Source: Acidobacteriota bacterium (GTDB lineage Bacteria; Acidobacteriota; G020349885). From it: a stretch of 49,762 nt of DNA. This document shows positions 18,001 through 24,186 of the stretch, piece after piece. Made by a program: the position numbers and the translations under genes. The stretch is taken from assembly GCA_020349885.1 (NCBI GenBank), contig CP070701.1, forward strand, positions 2,181,177 to 2,230,938. Direction: 5' to 3'. Each line of letters opens with the position of its first letter. The first letter of the stretch is position 1. The notes under the pieces are model-generated. The model worked only from the letters and a program-made list of their open reading frames with translations, was not told the DNA's origin and did no database searches.

Positions 18001-18270
18001 CATCGTCGGAAGGAGCGCGTCGGGGTGCTCAACTTCGAGGATTTTTTCGACCACCTCGGGGACGATGGGCTCGATGTAGGTCACGTCGGCGAACTCTGGA
18101 TCCGTCATGATGGTCGCCGGATTCGAGTTCACCAGGACGACCTCGTAGCCTTCCTCCTTGAGCGCCTTCAGGGCCTGCGTGCCCGAGTAGTCGAACTCGC
18201 ACGCCTGCCCGATGATGATGGGCCCGGAGCCTAGGACGAGGATTTTCTGTATGTCGGTGCGGCGGGGCAT
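15010..18270 (-). CDS. carB: Carbamoyl-phosphate synthase large subunit
   Basis: Makes carbamoyl phosphate from bicarbonate, ATP and ammonia supplied by CarA, feeding pyrimidine and arginine synthesis. Two homologous ATP-grasp halves are visible: [21 protein letters not shown] at the start and [20 protein letters not shown] near 560. An oligomerisation segment lies between them and an MGS-like allosteric domain at the end (from about 930). Length 1086 aa is typical. carA is not in the window, so the operon is split. The last about 15 residues ([15 protein letters not shown]) form a repetitive tail encoded by sequence resembling the intergenic repeat family, suggesting stop-codon displacement by a repeat. 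Confidence 0.98.
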   Translation of the reverse strand: MPRRTDIQKILVLGSGPIIIGQACEFDYSGTQALKALKEEGYEVVLVNSNPATIMTDPEFADVTYIEPIVPEVVEKILEVEHPDALLPTMGGQTAINVAVALAKSGALERLGVELIGAKLHALEVAENRKLFKQAMEEVGLATPPSGTATTLEQAMRLGRELSFPVVIRPSFTLGGHGGGIAYNIEEFENLAAAGLNASPIHEVLVEKAVVGWKEFELEVMRDLADNAVIICSIENFDAMGVHTGDSITVAPAQTLTDREYQKMRDWAMRVIRRVGVETGGSNIQFAVHPETGEMVVIEMNPRVSRSSALASKATGFPIAKFAAKLAAGYTLDEIQNDITRETPASFEPTIDYTVVKLPRFTFEKFPGTSGILGVQMQSVGETMAIGRTFKEALGKAVRSLEIRAAGLSAYRKVHPSRMKEKLITPTHERLFYVYAALRDGTSIEEIASLSMLDPWFLRQMKEVVSLEETLRETSLPDVSSALLRRAKEYGFSDEELAALWKVSAEAVRTRREALGMRPVYKRVDTCAAEFEAYTPYLYSSYESECEAHPTSRKKVLILGGGPNRIGQGIEFDYCCSHASFALREESCESIMVNCNPETVSTDYDTSDRLYFEPLTLEDVLNIVEKEKPMGVIVQYGGQTPINLTQGLADHGVPILGTSPESIDLAEDRQKFNELMTRLGVGIPRHGMAASPEEALQVAQKVGYPLLVRPSYVLGGRAMAIVYDEEVLLSYLKEAVEISPGRPVLLDEFLEDAFELDVDAISDGRDVVVAGIMQHIEEAGIHSGDSACVLPPFKVSREHQEELRALTVRLAEALRVVGLLNVQFAILDGRIYVLEVNPRASRTVPFVSKSIGVPIAKLGAKVMLGKTLKELGFARAPEPRGFCVKEVVLPFSRFPGADSTLGPEMRSTGEVMGIAETFGEAFAKSQLAAGVTLPLEGTVFVTVHDEDKPEAVPLARGFHDLGFRVVATRGTAAAVRAAGVPCEALNKVNEGRPNAVDFIKNGQIQLIVQTPIGKESFYDEAAIRRNAIRHNVPLITTLSGAAAALEGVCALRDAKLSVLPLQAWFKKPPMVRKQPPGIKSQPPGIS

Positions 18271-18452
18271 TTCTTATCTACTTTTCTTAATGAGATGCCA
18301 TTCGTCTCGATGAAGACGAAATGAAAGCGGAGTGCTTTGCACGATGCTATCTTGCGCTTGAATCGACCGATACGGGTGTGCCGGCGGAGGGAAAGCGGCG
18401 TTAAATCGACGGGAGTGGAGAAAGGGCGTCCTTGGTCTTCCGCCGGAAGCGC

Positions 18453-18602
18453 TCACGCCCCCCACCGCTTCTTGTCGAACCCGAAATAGACGCGCGCCCC
18501 TTCGACAATGATCGGGCACTTGATGAGGTTGGGCGAGAGCGGCATTTCCGCGATGGCCGATTTCTTCGCGGGCCGCTCGTAAAAGACTAGCTTCTTCGCC
18601 AT
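18453..18602 (-). CDS. 49-residue protein resembling the two ends of ArsC/Spx-like proteins
   Basis: Short ORF reading MAKKLVFYERPAKKSAIAEM then PLSPNLIKCPIIVEGARVYF. The start (KLVFYERP) resembles the first strand of ArsC-family proteins and the middle (PNLIKCPIIVEGARVYFGFD) resembles their late SLIKRPLLV..GFD motif. The roughly 60 residues normally between are absent, as is the N-terminal Cys. TATGTT (18614-18609) 6 bases before ATG, with TTGCAA 18 bp further up, supports expression. The frame extends upstream to 18698, but that would overlap the divergent bL31 gene. It may be a real mini-protein or the residue of an internal deletion. Confidence 0.5.
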   Translation of the reverse strand: MAKKLVFYERPAKKSAIAEMPLSPNLIKCPIIVEGARVYFGFDKKRWGA

Positions 18603-18608
18603 GAACAC

Positions 18609-18638
18609 AACATAGCACCAAGAGGGCGAAATTTGCAA
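18609..18638 (-). promoter_or_regulatory. Candidate leaderless promoter of the 49-aa gene
   Basis: On the minus strand TTGCAA (18638-18633), an 18-bp spacer and TATGTT (18614-18609), 6 bases before ATG 18602. Each hexamer matches consensus at 4 of 6 positions. Confidence 0.4.
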
Positions 18639-18684
18639 CCCAGGCGGGATTGTGCTACTCTGAGCGCGAATAACGAGGTTTTCC

Positions 18685-19644
18685 ATGCGCGAAGGCATTC
18701 ATCCCGAATACCAGGAAGTGAAGGTGCACTGCTCGTGCGGGAACGAGTGGGTCACCCGCTCGACGAAGAAGAACCTGCGCGTCGAGCTTTGCTCCGCGTG
18801 CCACCCGTTCTTCACGGGCAAGCAGAGGTTCGTGGACACGATGGGGCGCATCGAGCGCTTCCAGAAAAAATTCAAGCTTTCCGACTACTTCGAGCCCAAG
18901 AAGCCCAAGGAAGAGGAGCCCGCCGAGGAAGCCGCTCCCAAAGTCGGGGCGCTGGAATACAAGGAGGAGGCCGAGGTGCAGGCCGTGGAGGCAGCGCCGG
19001 CGGCCGAGCCCGCCGCAGTCACAGAGGAGCAGGCCGCGCAAGCCGCAGCACCTCCTCCCCCGCCCGCGGCGCCTGCGCCCGAGCCTGCGACGCCGCAGGA
19101 GAAGTTCGATGCTATGTTTCCGTCGCCGCCGCGCGAGCTGCCGACTGAGGAGGAATTTGCAGAAATTGAACGGGAGCGTAAGCGCAAAGCGGAAGCCGCC
19201 GCTGCGGCCTCTGCGGCGCAAGCCGTCGAGCCGGCGGCAAAGCGAAAAGCTAGACCGCCCAAAAAGAAGGCGGCCCCTACTGCGCGAGTCGCTAAGCCGA
19301 AGGTAAAACCAAAAGCAAAACCGGCAAAAAAGAAGGCGGCCCCTGCGGCGCGAGCCGTTGGGCCGAAGGTGAAACCAAAAGCGAAGCCGGCCAAAAAGAA
19401 GACGGCCGCCCGCGCCCCGAAGGCGGCGAAAGCCGTGAAGACCAGGAAGGCCGCGGCCGCCAAACCGAAAATCTCCGCTTCCAAGAAAAAGGCGGCTCCG
19501 GCGAAAAAAGCGGCGCCGAAGAAGAAAGCCCTTTCAAAGCCCGCCGCGAAGAAAGCGGTCAAGAAAAAACCTTCGACCAAAAAGCCCGCTTCCAAGCGCA
19601 CCCCGTCCGCTTCCCGCGCCTCGTCCAAGAAAAAAGAGTCTTAG
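18685..19644 (+). CDS. rpmE: Ribosomal protein bL31 fused to a long histone-H1-like tail
   Basis: Residues 1-70 are a complete zinc-type bL31 ([38 protein letters not shown]) with the C-x-C and C-x-x-C ligands. Family members normally end near 65-85 aa. Here the frame continues to 319 aa with an acidic Ala/Glu/Pro linker (about 75-150), an [16 protein letters not shown] helix, and a basic Lys/Ala/Pro tail (about 180-319) of PAKKK and AKPK units like histone H1 or bacterial Hc1-type proteins. The tail has a 22-residue tandem repeat (19270-19401). GAGG precedes ATG by 7 bases; the stop is overlapped by a strong terminator, so the single frame is intact. prfA follows. Confidence 0.93.
   Translation: MREGIHPEYQEVKVHCSCGNEWVTRSTKKNLRVELCSACHPFFTGKQRFVDTMGRIERFQKKFKLSDYFEPKKPKEEEPAEEAAPKVGALEYKEEAEVQAVEAAPAAEPAAVTEEQAAQAAAPPPPPAAPAPEPATPQEKFDAMFPSPPRELPTEEEFAEIERERKRKAEAAAAASAAQAVEPAAKRKARPPKKKAAPTARVAKPKVKPKAKPAKKKAAPAARAVGPKVKPKAKPAKKKTAARAPKAAKAVKTRKAAAAKPKISASKKKAAPAKKAAPKKKALSKPAAKKAVKKKPSTKKPASKRTPSASRASSKKKES
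19270..19401 (+). repeat. 66-bp tandem repeat in the bL31 tail
   Basis: Two units, 19270-19335 and 19336-19401, encode residues 196-217 and 218-239, each ending [13 protein letters not shown]. Third-position differences show the duplication is not brand new. Confidence 0.85.
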
Positions 19645-19666
19645 CTCGCCCCCAAGCGAGCTTTTT
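19643..19666 (+). terminator. Intrinsic terminator of rpmE
   Basis: AGCTCGC (19643-19649), loop ccccaa and GCGAGCT (19656-19662) form a 7-bp stem ending in TTTTT. The stem includes two bases of the rpmE stop codon. Confidence 0.9.
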
Positions 19667-19822
19667 CCGATTCCCTCTGAGTTGACGTGTATTAATTTCG
19701 AGGCTGAGATTGTCTTGCGATTTTCTCGACTTCCTCAACCGCCGCGGAGCCAACGCGAGTGCGCCGCAGGCGTGCGAGAATCGTAAAAATAGACCTGAAG
19801 GCTTTACAAATTAGGTTGACCC

Positions 19823-20914
19823 ATGAAAACGTTTCTGGAAAAACTGAAGAATCTTGAGGCGCGCCGCGAGGCGCTCGCGCAGCGGCTCGCCGAGCCGAAA
19901 GCGCTCGAAGACCAGCAGGAGTATCGAAAGCTTTCCAAGGAATATGCGGAGACCGAGGAGCCGGTCGAGCTCTTCCGCAGCCACCGGAAAGCGCTCGCGG
20001 ACCTGCAGGCCGCGAAGGAGCTTCTCTCCTCGAGCGACGACAAGGACATGAAGGCGCTCGCGCGCGAGGAAGTCGCGACGCTCGACTCGAAGGTCGCGTG
20101 CCTCGAGGAGGCGCTCAAAGAAGCGCTCCTGCCGCGCGATCCGAACGACGAAAAGAACGTCGTGCTCGAAATCCGCGCGGGCACCGGCGGCGAGGAGGCG
20201 GCGCTTTTCGCGCAGGAAATCTTCCGCATGTACATGCGCTACGCGGAGCGCCGGGACTGGAATTTATCCATCGTGGACGCGCACGAGACGGGGCGCGGCG
20301 GCTACAAGGAGATTGAGGCCATCGTGGAAGGGCAGGGCGCCTACAGCCGCCTCAAATTCGAATCGGGCGTTCACCGCGTTCAGCGCGTTCCGGAGACCGA
20401 GGCCTCGGGGCGCATACACACCTCGGCCGTCACGGTGGCCGTCCTGCCCGAGGCCGAGGCCGTCGAGGTGAAGATTCCCGAGAAGGAGTTGCGCATCGAC
20501 CGCTTCTGCTCCTCGGGCCACGGCGGGCAGAGCGTCAACACGACGTATTCCGCCGTGCGCATCACGCACATTCCCACGAACATCGTCGTACAGTGCCAGG
20601 ACGAGCGCTCGCAGATCAAGAACCGCGAGCGGGCGATGCGCGTTCTGCGGGCGCGCCTGAAGGCGATGAAGGAATCGGAGCAGGCCGACGCGCGCGCACG
20701 GGAGCGCCGCTCCCAGGTGGGCTCTGGAGACCGGAGCGAGAAGATTCGCACCTACAATTTTCCCCAAAACCGCGTGACCGACCACCGCATCGGCCTCACG
20801 GCGCACGAGCTGGAAAGAATCCTCGACGGCGAGCTCGATGCGTTCATTGACGCGCTCGCGGCGCACGCGCGCGCCGGGGCGATGCAGGAAGGAGAGGAAA
20901 TTGGCGGGGCGTGA
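19823..20914 (+). CDS. prfA: Peptide chain release factor 1
   Basis: Recognises UAA and UAG and triggers peptide release on the ribosome. It has an N-terminal coiled region (1-100), the class-defining tripeptide Pro190-Glu-Thr192 in [14 protein letters not shown] (RF1 type, not the SPF of RF2), and the catalytic GGQ at 234-236 ([12 protein letters not shown]). Length 363 aa is normal. AGG lies 7 bases before ATG 19823. A possible TTGACG -35-like element at about 19682 has no convincing -10. The bL31-RF1 order recalls the common rpmE-prfA-prmC arrangement, although prmC is not next. A convergent gene follows beyond an imperfect hairpin. Confidence 0.98.
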   Translation: MKTFLEKLKNLEARREALAQRLAEPKALEDQQEYRKLSKEYAETEEPVELFRSHRKALADLQAAKELLSSSDDKDMKALAREEVATLDSKVACLEEALKEALLPRDPNDEKNVVLEIRAGTGGEEAALFAQEIFRMYMRYAERRDWNLSIVDAHETGRGGYKEIEAIVEGQGAYSRLKFESGVHRVQRVPETEASGRIHTSAVTVAVLPEAEAVEVKIPEKELRIDRFCSSGHGGQSVNTTYSAVRITHIPTNIVVQCQDERSQIKNRERAMRVLRARLKAMKESEQADARARERRSQVGSGDRSEKIRTYNFPQNRVTDHRIGLTAHELERILDGELDAFIDALAAHARAGAMQEGEEIGGA

Positions 20915-20922
20915 AGCTTAAG

Positions 20923-21012
20923 CAGGGGCCAGCCGTCAGGGATCAGTCGCCAGTTAAAGAATTTTTTCTTTTTGCTGATCCTTGATTCCTGGTCCCCGGT
21001 TACCGATCCCTG
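20923..21012. repeat. Long imperfect hairpin of the ctgatccctga repeat family, copy 4
   Basis: Left arm segments ggggccag and CAGGGATCAG face right arm segments CTGATCCTTG and ctggtcccc around an AT-rich loop. A further cagggatc/gatccctg pair can also form. It lies between the convergent genes prfA and the binding-protein gene, where it may help to stop transcription from both sides. Confidence 0.6.
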
Positions 21013-21786
21013 TTAATACGCCACGCCCCAGCGGGCGCCCGGCGAGAAAAGCGAATAGAGCAGTTTCAGCCCGGCGGGCGTCCGCGCGCCGTGCCAGCAC
21101 AGGTCCTCGCCCGGGACCAGGTGGACGCGGCCATGCTCCACGGCGGGGCAGGGCAGGGCGCTGGCGAGCTCCTTCGCATGCTTTCCATTAAAAGGAGCAG
21201 GTCCGCCCCGAAGAAGGAGAATCTCCGGCGCCAGCTCCTCGAGCTCCTGCACCATCGCCTCGGGATGTTGCGCTGAGGGTTGCACATGTGTGCCGCCCGC
21301 GGCCTCGATGAGGTGGTGGACGTAGGTCTCACGGCCCGGCGTCCTGTAGGGCTCTCGCTCCGTGAGGCACGCGACGCGCGGCCTCGGCTCGGGAGGATGG
21401 TTCTGGCAATACTCGTAGTGCGCCTTGATCTGCGCGAGGAGCAGGTTGGTTGTTCTGCGCGCGACGCCCGTGCGCTTGGGAAGCTCGCTCAGCGTATCGA
21501 GCACGTCCGCGATGGTCACGGGCCCAGTCAGCCAGACGTTCAGGCCCGCGGCGCGCAGTTGCTCCACGTGCTCCTCGGCGGTTTCCCCGCGGCCCGCCAG
21601 GACCAAATCGGGCCGGAGCGGGAGGACGCGGTCGACGCGGAGCGTTCTCGCGCCGCCCACTTTTTCCTTGCCCGCGACGCCTTCGGCGGGATGAATGCAG
21701 CCGTCCGTGACGCCCACGATCGAATCGCCCGCGCCGAGGGCGAACAGGGTTTCCGTCATGCTTGGAACCAGTGAGACGATGCGCAT
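21013..21786 (-). CDS. BtuF/FecB-like helical-backbone metal or cobalamin receptor, no signal peptide
   Basis: The protein begins directly at the binding fold (MRIVSLVPSMTETLFALGAG; SIVGVTDGCIHPAEG; PDLVLAGRG), like substrate-binding proteins for cobalamin, haem or ferric chelates. A second lobe follows the long linking helix (ETYVHHLIEAAGGTHVQ; LLLRGGPAPF). No signal peptide or lipobox is present, so it should stay in the cytoplasm, as seen in a subgroup of cobalamin-binding-like proteins of unsettled role. It starts 6 bases after the murA stop with GAGGAG overlapping that stop, so it is the second gene of a murA operon. No ABC permease or ATPase is nearby. Confidence 0.78.
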   Translation of the reverse strand: MRIVSLVPSMTETLFALGAGDSIVGVTDGCIHPAEGVAGKEKVGGARTLRVDRVLPLRPDLVLAGRGETAEEHVEQLRAAGLNVWLTGPVTIADVLDTLSELPKRTGVARRTTNLLLAQIKAHYEYCQNHPPEPRPRVACLTEREPYRTPGRETYVHHLIEAAGGTHVQPSAQHPEAMVQELEELAPEILLLRGGPAPFNGKHAKELASALPCPAVEHGRVHLVPGEDLCWHGARTPAGLKLLYSLFSPGARWGVAY

Positions 21787-21792
21787 CTCGCC

Positions 21793-23055
21793 TTACTCCT
21801 CGCGGCGCTCCACGTCGGCGCCGAGGGCGCGCAGTTTCTCCTCGATGCGCTCGTAGCCGCGGTCGAGGTGGTAGACGCGGTGGACGACGGTCTCGTCATC
21901 GGCCGCGAGGCCCGCAAGGACGAGCGAGGCGCTCGCCCGCAGGTCGGTCGCCATCACGTGCGCGCCCGTAAGCGGGGTGGGGCCGCGCACCACCGCCGTG
22001 CTCCCGTCCAGGCGGATGTCCGCGCCCATGCGCAAGAGCTCGCTCACATGCATGAAGCGATTCTCGAAAATGGTCTCCTCGATGACGGCCGTGCCATGTG
22101 CCTGCGTCATGAGAGCCATGTACTGCGCCTGCAGGTCGGTTGCAATACCCGGATAGGGCTGCGTGACCATGTCCCGCGCTCTGAGAGTATCGTCGGAAGG
22201 GCGCACGGCGACGGCGTCGTCGGCCTCTTCGAGACGGACGCCCGCATCGTGCAATTTATCCAAAAAGGCGCGCAGGTGCGCCGGGCGGACGCCGGCCGTG
22301 CGCACCGCGCCCCGCGTCAGGGCCGCTGCGGCGAGGAACGTGCCGGCCACGATGCGGTCCCCGACGACTCTGTGCTCGACGCCCCGGAGCGGGGTGCCGC
22401 CGTGGATGGTGAGGACGTCGGTTCCCGCGCCCTCGATGTGCGCGCCCATGGCGCCGAGCATCTCGGCCAAGTCCGAAACCTCCGGCTCGCACGCCGCGTT
22501 TTGAAGCACCGTCGTCCCTTCCGCCAGCGAGGCGGCCATCATCAGGTTCTCCGTGCCCGTGACCGTTTTCGTGTCGAAGAAAATCTCGGCGCCGCGCAGC
22601 CGTTTCGCCGTGGCGTGGACGTAGCCGTGCTCGACCGCGACCGAGGCGCCCAATTTCTTGAGCCCCTCGAGGTGCAGGTTGATGGGGCGCGTGCCGATGG
22701 CGCAACCGCCCGGAAGGGAAACTTCCGCCCGGCCCTCGCGCGCAAGCAGGGCGCCGAGCGTCAGGATCGAGGCGCGCATCGTGCGAACCAGGTTGTAGGA
22801 GGCGCGCCGCGTGTGAAGGTCCTCGGCGCGCAGCGAAAGGCGGCGCCCCTCCGCGTCGTGCTCGACGCGGACGCCGAAGCTGCGCAGAAGGGCCGCCATA
22901 GTCGAGATGTCGCGCACGTTGGGAACGTTTTCCAAAGTAACCGGCTCGGTCGTGAGAAGGGCGGCGACCATCTCGGGAAGGGCCGCGTTTTTGGCGCCCT
23001 CGACGAGGACTTCGCCCCGGAGGGATTTTCCGCCGCGAATCGTTAATATATCCAT
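21793..23055 (-). CDS. murA: UDP-N-acetylglucosamine 1-carboxyvinyltransferase
   Basis: First committed step of peptidoglycan synthesis: adds enolpyruvate from PEP to UDP-GlcNAc in the cytoplasm. Active-site features are Lys22-Asn23 ([11 protein letters not shown]), Arg94 ([11 protein letters not shown]) and Cys118 in LPGGCAIG. Cys118 is the residue attacked by fosfomycin in sensitive enzymes; Asp would be expected in naturally resistant forms. The length (420 aa) and the two-domain EPT repeat are normal. AGG lies 5 bases before ATG. The gene is divergent from rnhB, and the binding-protein gene follows in the same operon. Confidence 0.98.
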   Translation of the reverse strand: MDILTIRGGKSLRGEVLVEGAKNAALPEMVAALLTTEPVTLENVPNVRDISTMAALLRSFGVRVEHDAEGRRLSLRAEDLHTRRASYNLVRTMRASILTLGALLAREGRAEVSLPGGCAIGTRPINLHLEGLKKLGASVAVEHGYVHATAKRLRGAEIFFDTKTVTGTENLMMAASLAEGTTVLQNAACEPEVSDLAEMLGAMGAHIEGAGTDVLTIHGGTPLRGVEHRVVGDRIVAGTFLAAAALTRGAVRTAGVRPAHLRAFLDKLHDAGVRLEEADDAVAVRPSDDTLRARDMVTQPYPGIATDLQAQYMALMTQAHGTAVIEETIFENRFMHVSELLRMGADIRLDGSTAVVRGPTPLTGAHVMATDLRASASLVLAGLAADDETVVHRVYHLDRGYERIEEKLRALGADVERREE

Positions 23056-23154
23056 GGCAGCCTATTTCACGATTTCTTCATGGGATAGTTGTGGAAGACG
23101 GAGGAAATTGAGGAAACCGTGGAGAGTGTTGCGGCTTTTCCATGCGTTTTATTA

Positions 23155-23160
23155 TATCAT
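23155..23160 (+). promoter_or_regulatory. -10-like box close to the rnhB start (leaderless candidate)
   Basis: TATCAT (5 of 6 matches) lies 8 bases before ATG 23169, overlapped upstream by TATTAT (23150-23155). No ribosome-binding site precedes this ATG at normal spacing. Confidence 0.45.
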
Positions 23161-23168
23161 TAGCGGTC

Positions 23169-23927
23169 ATGGCAGCGAGGCGCACGGGCGGCCGCCCGCA
23201 TCGGAAAAACCCCGGCGGGGCAGGGCGGGGAAAATTTTTGACGACCCTCTACGGACCGCTTCATCCGGGGCCGCTTACGCGGCGCGACCCGTTGTGGAAG
23301 TCGCTATCGCCGAAGGAGCGCGAGCAGGAGCGCCTTCGCCGGCTGTTTTTTCACGAGGAGCCCCTGTGGGCCGAAGGCTTCGAGCGCATCGCGGGCGTGG
23401 ACGAGGCGGGCGTGGGGGCGCTCGCGGGCCCGGTCGTCGCCGCAGCCGTCATCCTGCCGAGAGGCGCTTCCATCCCGGGGCTCAACGACTCGAAGCGCCT
23501 GACGCCGGCGCGCCGCGCCGCGCTTTTTCCGAAAATCAGGAAAGCGGCACTTGCCGTGGCCACGGGACGAACGAGCCCGCCCGAGGTGGACAAGCTGAAT
23601 GTCTACCGCGCGGCTCTTCTGGCCATGCGGCGCGCCGTGGAAAGGCTGCCTCTCAGGCCGCAGTTCGTTCTCGTGGACGCCCGCCGCATCCCCGATATAA
23701 ACGTGCCGCAGCGGCCCGTCGTCAAGGGCGACGCCTTGAGCCACACGATCGCCGCCGCCTCCATCGTGGCAAAAGTCACCCGCGACCGCCTCATGGCACG
23801 ATACGTCAAAAAATATCCATCCTACGGCTTTTCCGCCCACAAAGGCTATGGCACAGCTGCTCACAAAGCAGCCATCCGCCGCCACGGTATACTCCGTATT
23901 CACAGAAAATCCTTCAATTTAGAGTAA
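23169..23927 (+). CDS. rnhB: Ribonuclease HII with N-terminal extension
   Basis: Removes ribonucleotides from DNA. The catalytic core starts near residue 75 with IAGVDEAGVGALAGPVVAA (the DEAG acidic pair) and continues through LNDSKRLTPARR, a further Asp in FVLVDARRI, and the late acidic AAASIVAKVTRDRLM. The first about 70 residues, rich in Gly, Arg and Pro then Lys/Glu, have no counterpart in typical 200-aa enzymes. The DEAG motif continues VGAL where most have RGPL. ATG 23169 is preferred over 23142 because of the -10-like box 8 bases upstream and because 23142 lies upstream of that box. Divergent from murA. Confidence 0.93.
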   Translation: MAARRTGGRPHRKNPGGAGRGKFLTTLYGPLHPGPLTRRDPLWKSLSPKEREQERLRRLFFHEEPLWAEGFERIAGVDEAGVGALAGPVVAAAVILPRGASIPGLNDSKRLTPARRAALFPKIRKAALAVATGRTSPPEVDKLNVYRAALLAMRRAVERLPLRPQFVLVDARRIPDINVPQRPVVKGDALSHTIAAASIVAKVTRDRLMARYVKKYPSYGFSAHKGYGTAAHKAAIRRHGILRIHRKSFNLE

Positions 23928-23996
23928 TTGGGACAAAAGAGGGGAGATAATCCTTTAGGAGTTGGATATCTGAGGCTTTTGCCACCATTAACTTCC

Positions 23997-24002
23997 CATA
24001 AT
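23997..24002 (+). promoter_or_regulatory. -10-like box before a possible 55-aa ORF
   Basis: CATAAT (5 of 6) lies 7 bases before ATG 24010 in a very AT-rich tract (cataatatatattatg). Same geometry as the recN and ruvX boxes. No convincing -35. Confidence 0.4.
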
Positions 24003-24009
24003 ATATATT

Positions 24010-24177
24010 ATGTTAAATAACCGAGGTCGTCAGGCGGCGTGGCTTGTGAAAAAGTTCCTGGCGAGCAGGCTCATTCCTGCTTTTTTGGCGCCTGCGGCTT
24101 TTCTCTTTGGTCTTCACACGGCTTTCTTCCCCCTTCAGGCAGTAGCTATGGCTTTCATGGTGGTTTTTGTTTCATAA
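24010..24177 (+). CDS. Possible 55-residue membrane protein upstream of lptFG
   Basis: An open frame too short for usual gene finders: a basic start (MLNNRGRQAAWLVKKFLASR) followed by about 35 mostly hydrophobic residues (LIPAFLAPAAFLFGLHTAFF and on to MAFMVVFVS), enough for one or two membrane helices or an uncleaved signal anchor. Its stop codon falls in the CATAAT box of lptFG and ends 9 bases before that gene. Against it, a terminator-shaped hairpin with six T residues (24064-24086) lies inside the frame. I do not recognise a family. It could be a leader whose translation affects that hairpin, or a chance frame. Confidence 0.4.
   Translation: MLNNRGRQAAWLVKKFLASRLIPAFLAPAAFLFGLHTAFFPLQAVAMAFMVVFVS
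24064..24086 (+). terminator. Terminator-like hairpin upstream of lptFG
   Basis: AGCAGG, loop ctcatt, CCTGCT and TTTTTT. It could end rnhB transcription 137 bp after its stop, or attenuate transcription of the 55-aa frame that contains it. Confidence 0.6.
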
Positions 24178-24178
24178 T
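24173..24178 (+). promoter_or_regulatory. -10-like box close to the lptFG start (leaderless candidate)
   Basis: CATAAT (5 of 6) lies 8 bases before ATG 24187. No Shine-Dalgarno sequence is present and the -35 region is weak. Confidence 0.5.
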
Positions 24179-24186
24179 ACTTAGCG

